Assembly: GCF_018691265.1 (NCBI RefSeq)
Contig: NW_024881316.1
Location: 10,104,819-10,168,818 of the forward strand
Direction of reading: 5' to 3'
Length of the DNA: 64,000 bases
From: Tyto alba
Taxonomy: Eukaryota > Chordata > Aves > Strigiformes > Tytonidae
In this document: one piece after another, positions 26,601-38,280 of the stretch
Layout: the number at the start of each line of letters is the position of its first letter
Numbering within the stretch: position 1 is the stretch's first letter
The notes under the pieces: model-generated
Databases searched by the model: none
The model's input: the letters and a program-made list of their open reading frames with translations, nothing else
What the model was told of the DNA's origin: nothing
Translations under genes and position numbers: made by a program

Positions 26601-29600
26601 GGGGGGGGGGGGGGGGGGGAGAAAGGGAAAATAACGCTAGTTCTAACAGTAGAGATGTTCATATAAAGACATGTTCTGAACAATAAGATCGTTTATCCAT
26701 GTATGACATAAATACATTGGAATTTAAATAATGAGAGATCTTGTGAAATGCAGCAAAACGCACACCACTGGCATTGTGAAGTTTCCCTTTTCTAAAGCCC
26801 TATTCTCAGGGAAAAGCAGCTTTACTTTTGCTTTGAAAATCCATTATCATAAGCCTTTTTTTAAAAAAAAAAAAAAAAAACACACTTGTCTTAGTGCAAT
26901 ATTAAAGCAATTTTATACCCTAAGAGCAGCTCTTTCATAAGGTAAAGTGCAGTCCCGTGTGTGTATGTAATTGCGGTTTATAATACTTCTCACAATCCTA
27001 ATTTCCCCAAATTAAGAAAATCACTCACCTTTTTAGGCTTTCCTTTTCCTAATTATTTTTTCTTCTTCCTGTTTTTCTTCCCCACAAGATCCTTTTTTAA
27101 AAATCCCTTCTTAGGAGGAAAAAAAAAAAAAAAGGCACAGAACACTTTCTGGATTCATTGCAAAACACTGCTTGAAGGAAGCATTTTAAGAGTTTAGGTT
27201 AAAAAGTTTCTGCCTCTTTCAAACTGCATGGGTGACATTGCTATTTTGGGAGGCAGTGCCATCTGCTTGTTCAACCAAAAAGCGGGGAAGATGTTCCTAG
27301 TTCTAGCATAGATTTTTGGGTTGATTCCACATAAAATTCCTGACCGATCTTCGCATGCGCTTGCCCCCCTCTATAAGATGGGGAGAGCATGGCTACTTAC
27401 CTCTTCCCACCTCATGGCTCCTAGAGTAAAGGTGTTCATCTTGTGGTCCACAATGAGTGAGTAAGATGTGGTTGTTCGGAACAGGCACATTCCCTTGTGA
27501 CATATGAGGTCCATAATTTCTCCTCGCAGGTGGTCATGTCACAAGAGCTATAAATGAGGAGAAAAAGAGAGCAACTTAACACCCAACACCTGACATGTTG
27601 CAGGTGGCTGCTACCTGCAGATGAAGAAGAAGGTTTTTTGGGGAGGCTTGGTTGGGTTTGGTTGGAGGAGTTGGGGTTTTGTTTGCTTTTGAGTAAGAAA
27701 GGAGGACAAGTTTTCTGGGGTTTTGCTTGCTTTTGGGGTGAAAAGAAGCAGGAGGACAAGGTTTCCTGGAGCACGGATCAATCATCTACCGGCTAGTGCA
27801 GGTGTAAGGGGTGCAGGAGCTAGAGAGGACGGTAAGACTAGGTGGAGAGGAACAGCAGGACTTTTAGAGAGTGCAGATGGGTTGAAGGAAGAGGTTGACA
27901 CAAGTAGGAGCAAGGTGGAGTCTATGTAGTATGTACTGCGAGTCTGTGGAAATAGCACAGGGGAACATGGAAATGTGAGAAGTTGCTGTAGTCCTCCATA
28001 GGTGTTGAAGACATTTCTCTGAGATAAGAGAGATTTAAGTCTGTGTTATATTGCTGGAGTATTTGCAAATACATATGTATCATCATTACAATATCTTCCT
28101 GACTGGCAAAATGTTTCATCCAATCTCTGTTGACAGAAAAGATTGCCTACTGATAATTGCTTTGCTTAAGTGTCTGATAATATGCCAGAAATGAGAGCGT
28201 TCTCTGTTAGGTCATCTTTAATTATGCATGTACCACCTGTCAGCTTAAATCTGGAGAAGATTAGTTTTCTCATTGGATTTAGAGTAGGGAAAAGAAGAGA
28301 GCCTTCAACAAGAGGACCAGGCTGTTGCAAACAGTATGCCCATGGGGGAGTTTCACAAGCAGTCTCCTCATCTTCCCTAGTCATGGATACCACCGTTGGC
28401 ACATGCGGAAATATTTGAAATATTGCCTAAGCTAGCTACTGTAGTGATGGTTTTCACAGGAAGAGGATTTCAGACCATCTGTTGCGTTTCCTACTTTTCC
28501 TTTTTCCCCATTTCAAAGGAAGAGGGAGCGCTGAGGTGGGGGAGGACACACAGCAAGTCATGGCTCCTTTGGCAGTGCTGGGAGGAAATCCCCCTCAAAA
28601 GCCTTGCAAAGGGGTTATTCACTTGCCAGCGATCAAAGCACACAGTAAAACTAGTCAGGCTGATGAAGATGTGCCAATCTAATAGGATATTAAGGGCTCA
28701 AAGAACTGAAAAACTATGAGGACGGGTGCTTTGTGGAAAACCTCAACAGGGAGAGATGGTAAAGGTCTCTGAGGATATTAAATTAACAGGGTTGCCATTA
28801 CCAGGCCTACTTATGATATTAAAAATTACCTTGGAGAGGAAATTTATCTTTGTACAGGGTGGGGAGGCAGTAATTGTTTGGGAATAGTTGAAGGGATTTT
28901 CAGTTCATGGGAGAATACTAGCTGTTTATTTGGTACAGTAATAGATTTTAGGAATCTCCTGTGTTTTCTGGTCTCTTTTTCTCCAATGCTAGCCTGGAGA
29001 GCAAGGAAAGGATGGTGGTGTGTCTTCTGAAACGCACTGTTTGTACCAAAAAATGGCAATGGTCTTTCTTAAACTTCTCACCTGCTTTCGGCAGAAGAGA
29101 ACATCACCTGCGCTGTCGAATGTTGGCCCTGCTGCTTCTTGCCTATGTACCTGCATGGCCGGTGCTTTCCGCTATCTGGGATTTTGTTTTTCCAGCTTCT
29201 GTCATCACTGCCTCAGCTTCCTGGAAAGAATTCCTCAGTTGCACTGGTTAGCTGACACTGATCGTTTTTCCTGGTAATACCTTCAGCCAGTGCTATTTCT
29301 GAAAATCTGGGATTTGGAACAGTAGGTCAATTTGTAAAACAACAAGAACAAGCAAAGAGGGACAGATGGCTCTGGATGTGAGAGCATGTTTCTGTTCATC
29401 GCCCATTTGGCTTTTGCTGTTGCTTCGTCATTGTGTGAGCATTTGAGGCTGTCGTTTTGCATTGGTTAAGTGGTAGTTGCTCCTTTGCTACAAAGATTGG
29501 CCTGTGGCACTTGTCATGTCCTCCCCTCTGCTCCCGTGAGGCTCCAGGGCAGGCTCCCTCTGCAGAAGCTGTCAGTGCATTTGCATCCAAGGACGTGGAA

Positions 29601-32600
29601 ACAGTTTGGGAGGTGACTGGATTTTCTGCTCAGAAATCTGGCTGTGTTTTTCCTGACCTTTTTTCCCAGTGACTGTGCTGGATGAAGCTTGCCTGATTGT
29701 TCCTTTGCTCAGGATAAGGTTGCCAGACTCACCTTCCTTTGTTATTCCTGTGTAAATGTTGACAACTTCTCCATCCTTTGTTGTGCTGCAGGATTTCGCT
29801 CAATTCTTAGACAGGATCTGATTGATTCAGCCTTGCTCACTGCTCTCTCTCTGGATAGTGGTTCCAGTAGCATCATCTGGACATAGCTGAACTTTACAGA
29901 GCTGACAATGGAAAAGTGTGGGGGTGTGCCACAACTTTTTTGCTCGCTTGTGATTCATTCAGCCCTTCTTTCCACCCTCCTATGGCATGCTAAAGGGCTC
30001 TTCAGTCTAGCAGTGGTCACTGGAAGACACCTCTTTCGTACAGACTCCTTCACTAAATATGAGGGTGTACGCACCTCATTATCCTTGTGCTGCTGCTGAG
30101 TTGTGCAGCGCCACTGGGCACTGCAGAAGATGTCCCGTTCACGAGTTTCAGGGACAGACATAGTTGGTGAAAGCAGTACTCTGCATTTGTTTCTGAAAAA
30201 CTGGGCAACTAGATGAGATTTAAGGATACCTTTAAAGATCAAACAAATACTTACTTAAAACCAGACTTGAAATAATGAAGCAAAATTGCAGAAAAGTAAA
30301 ATAAAAAACCAGCATGCCCTGGCAAAGATTTTTCTGAGCTCTTCTGGCTTGTGAAATGTGGCTTACATAGTCCCCAGGCCTGGACAGTCCTGGGGGATCT
30401 TTATTGCCCTATATTTTACAGATCATTATTTTAACTACCCAGAGCAGTTTTTCTGGGAAGTTTTCCTGCTCTTGAACCCAGGATGGCATTGGTTTCTTTG
30501 TCCTCTTTTATGATTACCTGCCCCTATTCCCTCCTGGGCTCTTCACTGGAGCTTGCCCACTGCCTTAGTCACAGAAGGGGCTTCAGCTATTTTCTTTATT
30601 TCTCACAGGGACACTTGTTTAATATTTCTCTTGTAACCTTTGGTATGTTGCTGCTTTTAGGCTTCATGCTTTTTCTCTCCCATTTCACTCTTTTAAAAAC
30701 AGTACAATAACACTTCTCACATGTCAGATTTAGTATCTGCTATAGTAGAGACTTCATACAGGATTCATACTTTTCCTTCCATAGCAGTGCAGCAGTGCTT
30801 GATAGTGAAGCTGGTGAAATTCAGAGCGATGTGTTTACATTGAGATATCTGACTGTATACACTGCTAATTTAAGAGGAAGGGGAACCCCTCTCGGGATAA
30901 TTGGTTTTGCCATATTTATAGACACAACCTCTTGCTAAAGCATATTTTTCCTGACTCCGAGTCGGCTGCTGACAGCCGGTATTACAAGAGTTCATTGTGA
31001 GTCTCTTGGTCCGTGTGTGCTTATGTGTACACAGCACAGACAAGATGAAGCCGGGGAGAGATATGAAGGCAGCGACGCTAAACCCTGCAGCAGTGCCCAG
31101 TAGTGAAGCATTTGAACAACCAACACGGGCCAAATTCCAGCTCCTGTCTAGGCCGTAATGATCAGGAAAATCACCTTGCCCTTTAACTGGTTTTCCCAAT
31201 CTGGAGGAATAGCCAAGAAGCAAAGGTAATCGTCTCTCCCTTACCTACAGCCCTGGCAGCGGCAGCACAAGCTCCTGAATCAGGTGGTTTGACTGTGCCC
31301 CCACGGTAAATGGGGATGCTGTTGTATATCCCTATGTGCCCTTTGGAGGCACAGAAGGGAAGCGGTGTGTGGCTCAGCTAAGTACCACAACCAGGCTTCA
31401 CAGTCTTTCCGCCACGAGTCAGTTGGCAACACAGTCCTGTAGATTGATGGTAAATATACGCAACCTTCTCGAAAAGTTCAAGTGGGCAATCAGAGCAAGG
31501 CAAGTGGTTGCTTTTACACTTCGGTTGCAGAGCGTTTGTGGAGGGATTTCAAGGAAACCTCTTGGTAGCAGGAAGCTGCTGCTGCAGCCATTCGATGAAC
31601 AAGCTGTGTAGTCATCTTCTGTGCCTGGTGCCTCCTTCCCTGGCCTGCTTAATAAATACGTGAGCATGGCCATTAACAGCCAGGGTCTGTTTCTTTCGCC
31701 TGTGCTAATGCGCCTATATTTTATGTCACATCAAGTGAGGAGGGAGAGTGGTGATACGAACGCCTTTTTTTCCCTTCCCTTAAAGAGGATTCATGACCAC
31801 AGCTTAACAGCATTCCAAGAAAAAGACATTTGATCGAAGGTGGCCAGAGCCTCCCCTGAGATGCTGCGTAAGGACGTTCATCCTAATAATAACTTGCCTT
31901 TGCCATTTTCAGAGCAGAGGTTGCAAATCCTGTGTGAGCTCACTGCAGTTAATGTGCACACACGTATATGAAGGTACCTCTTCGATTTCCCTCCAGGCTG
32001 CCTCCTGCCACCTCCCACACAGGCCCAAGCCTGGACTGGATTCCCATGCCTCTGGCAGCTCCATCTCAAGGCGGGTCCTCCCACAGCACCCACTTGGTGC
32101 CCTCCGGTGCCCCTCGAGCCATGGCAGGGTCTGCTCTGCTGTGCAAGAGCACCAGCAAGCTTTCTGCACACCGCAAACTGGAATTCCCTCTGGGCCACTG
32201 CAATGAATATTGCTGAAACCTCGCCGAGCAGGGGAAAGCGTCGTGCTTTTACGTTCAAGGGCTTGCCAGTTTGAATCACTTCTGTTGTGTTGCAGAGGGG
32301 AATATTGCTCTGGTTGCAGCAGCTTAGTGGAGTACTAGCAAGTCTCATTTGCAAGGGGTCCCGGGCTTCAGTCTCATCTCATCTGTCACCAAGAGAAGGA
32401 ATCTACTCTGACAACTTCTGCAAATGCTGGTTTCACTTTTGTTTTTTGTTCACCAGCCATATCCTTTGTTTCTGAAATGCTGTTTAAGTACTGCAGATAT
32501 TTTTTTTCGATGCAAATCGATTAGCTTTAATATCTTTCTAAACTACCTGATTTTTATCCCATTGTTTCACCAGCATCCTGTTTTTAATTCACATGATATA

Positions 32601-33594
32601 TGATAAACTGATGTGATATCCCCCCCTAGTTAGCAAGATGTTAAGAATAGCTGTTGGCAGCTTCTGGAAGAGTAATTAGCAAGTAGGAATTACTCAAAGA
32701 TGTGCACACTAGCCTAAATAGGTATTTTCCAGCTGTCTGCAAGTTCAAAAACTAGTTGGGACTTTTCAGGCTCTAAGACAAGATTATTTGCTACTAGAAA
32801 AAGAACATTTACAAAACTGTGTAGTGTGCAATCAGGGCTACTGTGTTTTGTTCCTTAATTTGGAAGTGGACTTTCCTTGTCACAAAGAACAGGATTTTTA
32901 CAGTAGTCGGTAGTCATTTTCCTGAGGAGGGGAGCCTTTTCATGACAAGGGGATGTCAAGCTCAAACTCAAAATAGAAAGCCGCCTAAGAAAGCGCTTAG
33001 GGCTTTGTGTACCTCAGCCCTCATGCTGCTGGGCGTAGCGCTGCCTCGCACGGGAACGGCGCGATGCGGGCGCCTTTGTGCTGGCTGCCTGAGCCAGGAT
33101 CCCCAGCTCCGTATCCATCCCCGTGCAGCCCAGGACATCAGTATTTCCTTTTTCTAATGTGCAGGAGTTTCTGTCCATGATGCTTTCTTCAGAAATCCAT
33201 TTGCACTGCTGTGCCTCTGTTTTGCATGAAGAAGCCCACGTAAATCAAATATAGCCATACAGCTGTGCTAAAAGCCTCCTTTTTATCTACGGGCAGCTAT
33301 TGTCAGCCAGCTTTTATTTCTCCTCTTTCCCTTTCTGTTTCTCCTTCAGGATCAGCCTGAGGGCGACTGGATTTTTGTTTGCTCCCTGCCATAAGGTAGT
33401 CGGTCTCTGACAGTGCGGTGGAGAGAGGGGGCAGGCAGAGGGGAAGTGTACGACTGGTGCATTTGGGCTGCTTGACAGTTTTATTTTAAGCTCAGGCTCT
33501 TCTTGCCACCTCCGTAGCCTCTTCTGCTCTCTGCCTTTCGCTTGACATCTCATGTGCCTAATTCTCTAATCAGCTGGATTATCATCTCTTGGCA
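23613..33594. other. Non-coding, probable intron
   Basis: About 10 kb with no recognisable gene or repeat family. It holds the G19 run (26601) and A16-A18 runs (26863, 27119). Frames are short and unsupported. Confidence 0.65.
26601..26619 (+). repeat. G19 homopolymer
   Basis: Nineteen consecutive G residues followed by AGAAAGGGAAAA. The length is likely polymorphic or uncertain in any assembly, and the strand could form a G-quadruplex. Confidence 0.9.
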
Positions 33595-34360
33595 CCACGT
33601 CCTCACCCACTCTCCAGCCTCTCACCAGTGATTACCTCTCCCTTCTCATCTCTTCTCCGCTCTGACACTTCTCCCTGTTTGCTTCTCTGAGTGCCTGTGA
33701 CTTTCCCTCCCCTCGCCTCCCATTGAAAAAGCACAATCCCACCTCCAAGTGGGGGAACAGACAATTTCAAGGAACCTTTTTTCCTCAGTGTCACCTCCAT
33801 TCCCACTGCTCTTTCCAGCTCCCTGGCAGTCGTTCCACTCTCTTTCTGGGCAGTGCAACCTCTCTCAGCCACCTGCCCACTCTTTTCTTCTCCCTCCCAG
33901 CATCCCTACATACTCGCTGTAGTATGCAGCGGCTTTATCTCGGCCTTCTTCAGTTTCTTTTTGCTCACTGAAAACACTGGAAAATAGCCACTCTTTCCCA
34001 CAATCCGTTTCCCTGTTCTCACCTCTGCCCTCCACCCCGCTGGAGGCATCAGGTCTGGGACGGGGTTCCTGCCCCCTTCCTACAGACCCTTCTCCTTTGA
34101 CCCTTCTCCAGCGATCCTTCCTCCCCCTTTCCTTCTAACTCTTGATTCATAAGCCCCCAGACTCTTCAGCATTCTCTCTCTCCAAGGTAAGCCTTGTCCT
34201 TTCCCATCTTTTATCTTGAAGCCTTCCACTTTTCCATAATAACACAATTTTTAGCATCCTTGTGGATGTTGCTCCCGGCTCTTCCACATCCCTTCAGCTT
34301 TCCCCCATTGCCTCTGGGTTAGTCCCATTTCAAAGCTTTTTTCACATACCTCTTTCCTCC
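33595..34360 (+). repeat. Pyrimidine-rich (CT-rich) intronic tract
   Basis: Sampled 60-base lines are mostly about 65-80% C+T on the + strand over about 750 bases (GA-rich on the minus strand). There is no fixed repeat unit. Frames on both strands are low-complexity in consequence. Such tracts can bind polypyrimidine-binding proteins in RNA or adopt triplex structures; neither can be shown from the sequence alone. Confidence 0.7.
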
Positions 34361-34737
34361 TTTATTATTACTTAAAACATTTGCATAAACATCCTTTTCA
34401 GGATTTTAATTTCTCTTCTTGCTTATGCTCCTTTTGAAAAAATTCTTGCCACATGCAGCAAAGAAGAATGCATGTGTGCATATGCACTTCAGGTGAGAAA
34501 TGCATGTAATAATGGCTACAGATAATAATGAGCCACCTAATTTGAACAGAGTTAAAGGGGTGTTTACTCCTTGATATAAATCTGGGTAGCTCTATTGATA
34601 GGACTGGCCCAAGGACCCTTTTAATAGAGATCATGTCATTTTTTAATGTTTGGAAAGCTCATGCCAGGCAACACGGGCTATTCTAGAAACATGCAATGAC
34701 AATAATATATATTTTCTAAGAGATATTAGTTAAACAT

Positions 34738-34825
34738 TTTGCATATGTGTGCACATATATTTACACACCCACATACATGCATGCACATCTATTCTTATAT
34801 GCACATGCACATGCATGTCTCTTCT
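34738..34825. repeat. Alternating purine-pyrimidine low-complexity tract
   Basis: A degenerate mixture of CATATG, TGTGCACA, ACATGCATGCACAT and CACATGCACATGCATG units. It is built almost wholly of alternating purine and pyrimidine steps, the class that can adopt left-handed DNA. No single period dominates. Confidence 0.6.
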
Positions 34826-37800
34826 TAAGATGCTGTGTTGGAGCATAGTATGCGGTGATGGAAAAGTGTCATGTCATTAATAACAAAATAGTGACTGTCC
34901 AGTGTTTCATCAAGGAACAAGTATTGTTTAAAACATTTTAACATTCCTTTGGGCAGATAGCCAAACTGTGTCTTACTGGAGCTTAAATTCTTGATGTAAC
35001 GGCATGAACCTGTAGATACACTTACCTGATCTTGACTTCCGAGAAATGTAAATTAAGTGACCCTTTTTCTACAAGACTTGAACTGTACTAATGGCAAAAT
35101 CTTCATTTAGTCTGGTAGTGGAAAATTGTCTCTTCCTTCCATGAGGCTATGTCACTATGTGGTCAAGTTTGTCTAAAAAGACTAAATTTGGTCCCGCATA
35201 ACAATATTTGCATTCTTCTGACAGTCCAAGAAACACAGTACATTGATTTAGTTAGAAGATTTGTGGAGTGATTTAGATTTTTTTGCAGCCTGCAATGTAG
35301 GCAAGGTACAGTTAGGGTAAGCAGAGTTGAGGGGTGAAAAGTAAGAAAAAAGTATGCTTGTTTTCACATTGCTGACTGTTCTTATTTACATGTGTATGGA
35401 GAGACAAACTCCCTGGCAAGAACTAGAGTTTTCCACCTAGGCTGGTCCCCTTTTTAGCACAAAAATTGCTATGGGGGGTTGCAAACACTGGGAAGTATTG
35501 ATTGTTTCCTAGCACGCTGTTTGTATTACATATTTTAGTTAATAATTAGTAATGCTTTTACAGTAATTTCATTTGAAATATAAATCAATGAGTTTTATAG
35601 ATTCCTCGCTTTATATGTAAATATGTCAGTCTCCAATGGAGCACAAGAGTTTTAATTTTATCCTAGATTGTTTATGCTGTATAATTATTAATCTGTAGTT
35701 TAATCTCCTTGTCTTCATGCTTTTACGGCTTGATCTCACTTGTTGCAGCGGATCTCAAATCTCGTTAAAGAGCATGGATTAAAGGCACTCAACACCTTGC
35801 CAAATAAGTGCTGGGATGTGCCAGCTCAGTCCTGTTGCACGTAGACCTCCCAGTGTTTCTCACTCTACATGTGCACCAGAAATAGGACTGACTGCCTTGT
35901 ATCTTGTTATTTCCCTCTACAAAGCCTTACTTTGAACCACAGTAGGTTTGCCAGACTTGAGGTGCCCAGGGTCACAGTTTTCTTGCTGTGATGTTCTCTC
36001 AGTCTGTAGTTGGAAAACCACCACCAAAGTGTTTCAGCTGATGGGGAAGTAAAAAGGAAAATAATTAAAATTATGTGTCATTTTCCAATGTTCAGTATTT
36101 TTTTGAGCTCATCTAAAGCTCTGGTGCCCCCATGCTGTGGAGCAAACACATGAGATCTCAGCTGGAGAGTGGGTTTGGGGCCACAGGAGCAGTTGTTGCT
36201 GTTGCTATTCCCAGGGAAATCCATATGACCAGCCAGAAACTTCAGAGAAGAAAACCCAGGGCAGCTGATGGCTTCTGCTTAACGCTGCCTTGGAAATCTG
36301 GTTTCTGACAAACCAGGGGGACCTACGGAGCTATGCCTCTGCTCACTCCATCCGTATTTGGTGCAGTGTTGTGGACTGCTCGGTTGTGATTTTGCAGACC
36401 GGTGATGTTCAGCCAGAGCCACTTGGGAAGCAGAAATCTCGTGGCTCCCGCTCTCCTCCTGACCCACGTGGGCTCGAGGGTCAAGTTACACAATGTCACC
36501 TTTAGTTTGTTTAAAATAAGGAAATTATGCACAGAAGCCGTTAAAAGAATATAAGGTTGCCAAGTCAAGCGAGAAATGTTAGAACATTGCCAGCTCAGCC
36601 TTCAATTGGATCCAGTGTGCATGCAAATTTGTCAGTCTTTAATTGCATGTCTCCAAGATCTATGGAGAATATAGCTTCTCAATTCACATCAGAAAAAGCA
36701 CACAGACGTTTTTCTTCTCAGAAAAAAAAAGCATTTGCTCATATATCAAATATTGTTATCTCAAAGAATGTCCAGACTGTAGGTATGGGATACATTTCAT
36801 CAGCCAGGCAAAGCTTCCATAGGTCACAGCTGCCTGAAACACAGGTCTGTGCAAACCTGCCATGGTCCTGGAAGTATTGTGGCAATGGCGATTGCCACCC
36901 TGGGGACAAGGTCCTCACCAATTTGTTTTGTGTTGCCTTCAGATATGGTAGAGTCAGGTGTCCTGGAGTGTCCATCCCCCTGTGAAAGGAGAGGGAAGGC
37001 AGAAGGTAGCAGCAGGTTGCACTCACCACGCTGCTGAGGGTGGGAGAACGGCTTGGGATCTTGTGGGTCTCCAAGCTATGACCTGCAGAGACCGAGTGGA
37101 ATTTTGGTGGCCTCTTTTTCTACCAATAGTATGTTCCCCTTGAAAACAAATGAGCAAATAGGGGCTGTAAACTAACCACAGAGGTAGAGAGTGACATCAG
37201 TGAATACCCAACCGAATAAACCGGCCTTATGGTGCTTTTCGTATATGTAAGTCTAAACCATTAGGTTTGTACAAGAATCACATCGGTTTTATTAGCCAGG
37301 CTGTTAGCATTATGGGAGAGGCACTGGAGAGAATGGCACGTGAGCGGGAATCCAAGAGTTTCAGTGGGAGTGGTTCTCTTAAAACAGACTAGAAAATAAA
37401 GGTTTACAACTTCTTGCATGAGAAAATGAAGCAAGAAGGGAAGCAGTTTGTCAAATGCTATTATTTGTGGACAGTCTTGAATAATGTGAATCACACGGCC
37501 TCAAATCCCGTACGATGACCTTGTGCAAGCAGAGTACACCACCTACCAGGAGATTATAAATTTATGCATGCACTGTACTCAGAACTGAAAAAGATGTTTT
37601 CCAAAGTTAGAACCTGTTGTGTTGGCATAACATTACATTTAAAGTAAAAAGCGTTGAACGCACTGGGAATTGTTGAAGAATATTCTGCCAGCTGCTCAAA
37701 ATTATGATTTTACACTGCCATCAATAACAAAAAATGTTACTCTAATGAGAAGCAATTTTGGTTAAATGAAGAAATAGAAGTCGTGATAAAACATTAATTA

Positions 37801-37969
37801 ATTGAATATCAAAAAAAGAAAAATAGAAAAGGCAGAAATGTTCCCTAGGTGATTTTTGTATTTGAGACAGTGGAAGAAGATATGTCCATCCTGTGCGGTA
37901 ATGTGGAAAGAAGAGAAAGTTTGCTGCTCATAGCAAAGGAGGATCTGAGGCAGGCAGGAGTGGTTGAAA
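34826..37969. other. Non-coding, probable intron
   Basis: There is no gene here. The AT-rich candidate element at 35510-35800 lies in it. Open frames at 36557-36985 (+) and 36739-37074 (-) oppose each other and match nothing known. Confidence 0.6.
35510..35800. other. AT-rich stretch, candidate conserved non-coding element
   Basis: Unrepetitive AT-rich sequence with several TAAT/ATTA cores and no simple repeats, located in the intron upstream of the ATG exon. The call rests on composition only. Confidence 0.25.
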
Positions 37970-38280
37970 TTAAACATTTTCACATCCTAGGATCTTTTAC
38001 ATCCAAGATTCTTAAAGGAGGTAGCAGGAAAGATCTGTTAAGTATCTGTTAATTTATAATAAATCTTGGGAAACAGGGGAAATTCCAGAAAATTGGAGGG
38101 CTGCCAACTGTATTTCCGATATTTCAAAAAGATAAAAGGGATGTCCCGAGGAACTGAAGGCTGGTTTAGCTTGACGTCAGTCCAGGATAAAATAGCAGAA
38201 CAGCTATTTCAGGATATGTCAAGAGAGAACTTGGAGGCTAAAGTTATAGGTAATTCTAGTAACAGTTGAAGAGAGAGTTT
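37970..38280 (+). mobile_element. Degraded CR1/L3-type LINE fragment (reverse-transcriptase region)
   Basis: A broken + strand frame from 38066 contains YFKKIKGM (about 38123) and then SLTSVQDKIAEQLF (38171-38212), which resemble the CR1-type reverse-transcriptase block with an FKKG motif followed by SLTS and an EQL motif. The preceding DNA (AAATCTTGGGAAACAGGGGA at 38061) also matches the CR1/L3 family text. The RT core is incomplete and surrounded by stops, so the element is dead. A weak resemblance to a CR1 tail near 38360-38395 may mark its 3' end. Confidence 0.6.
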
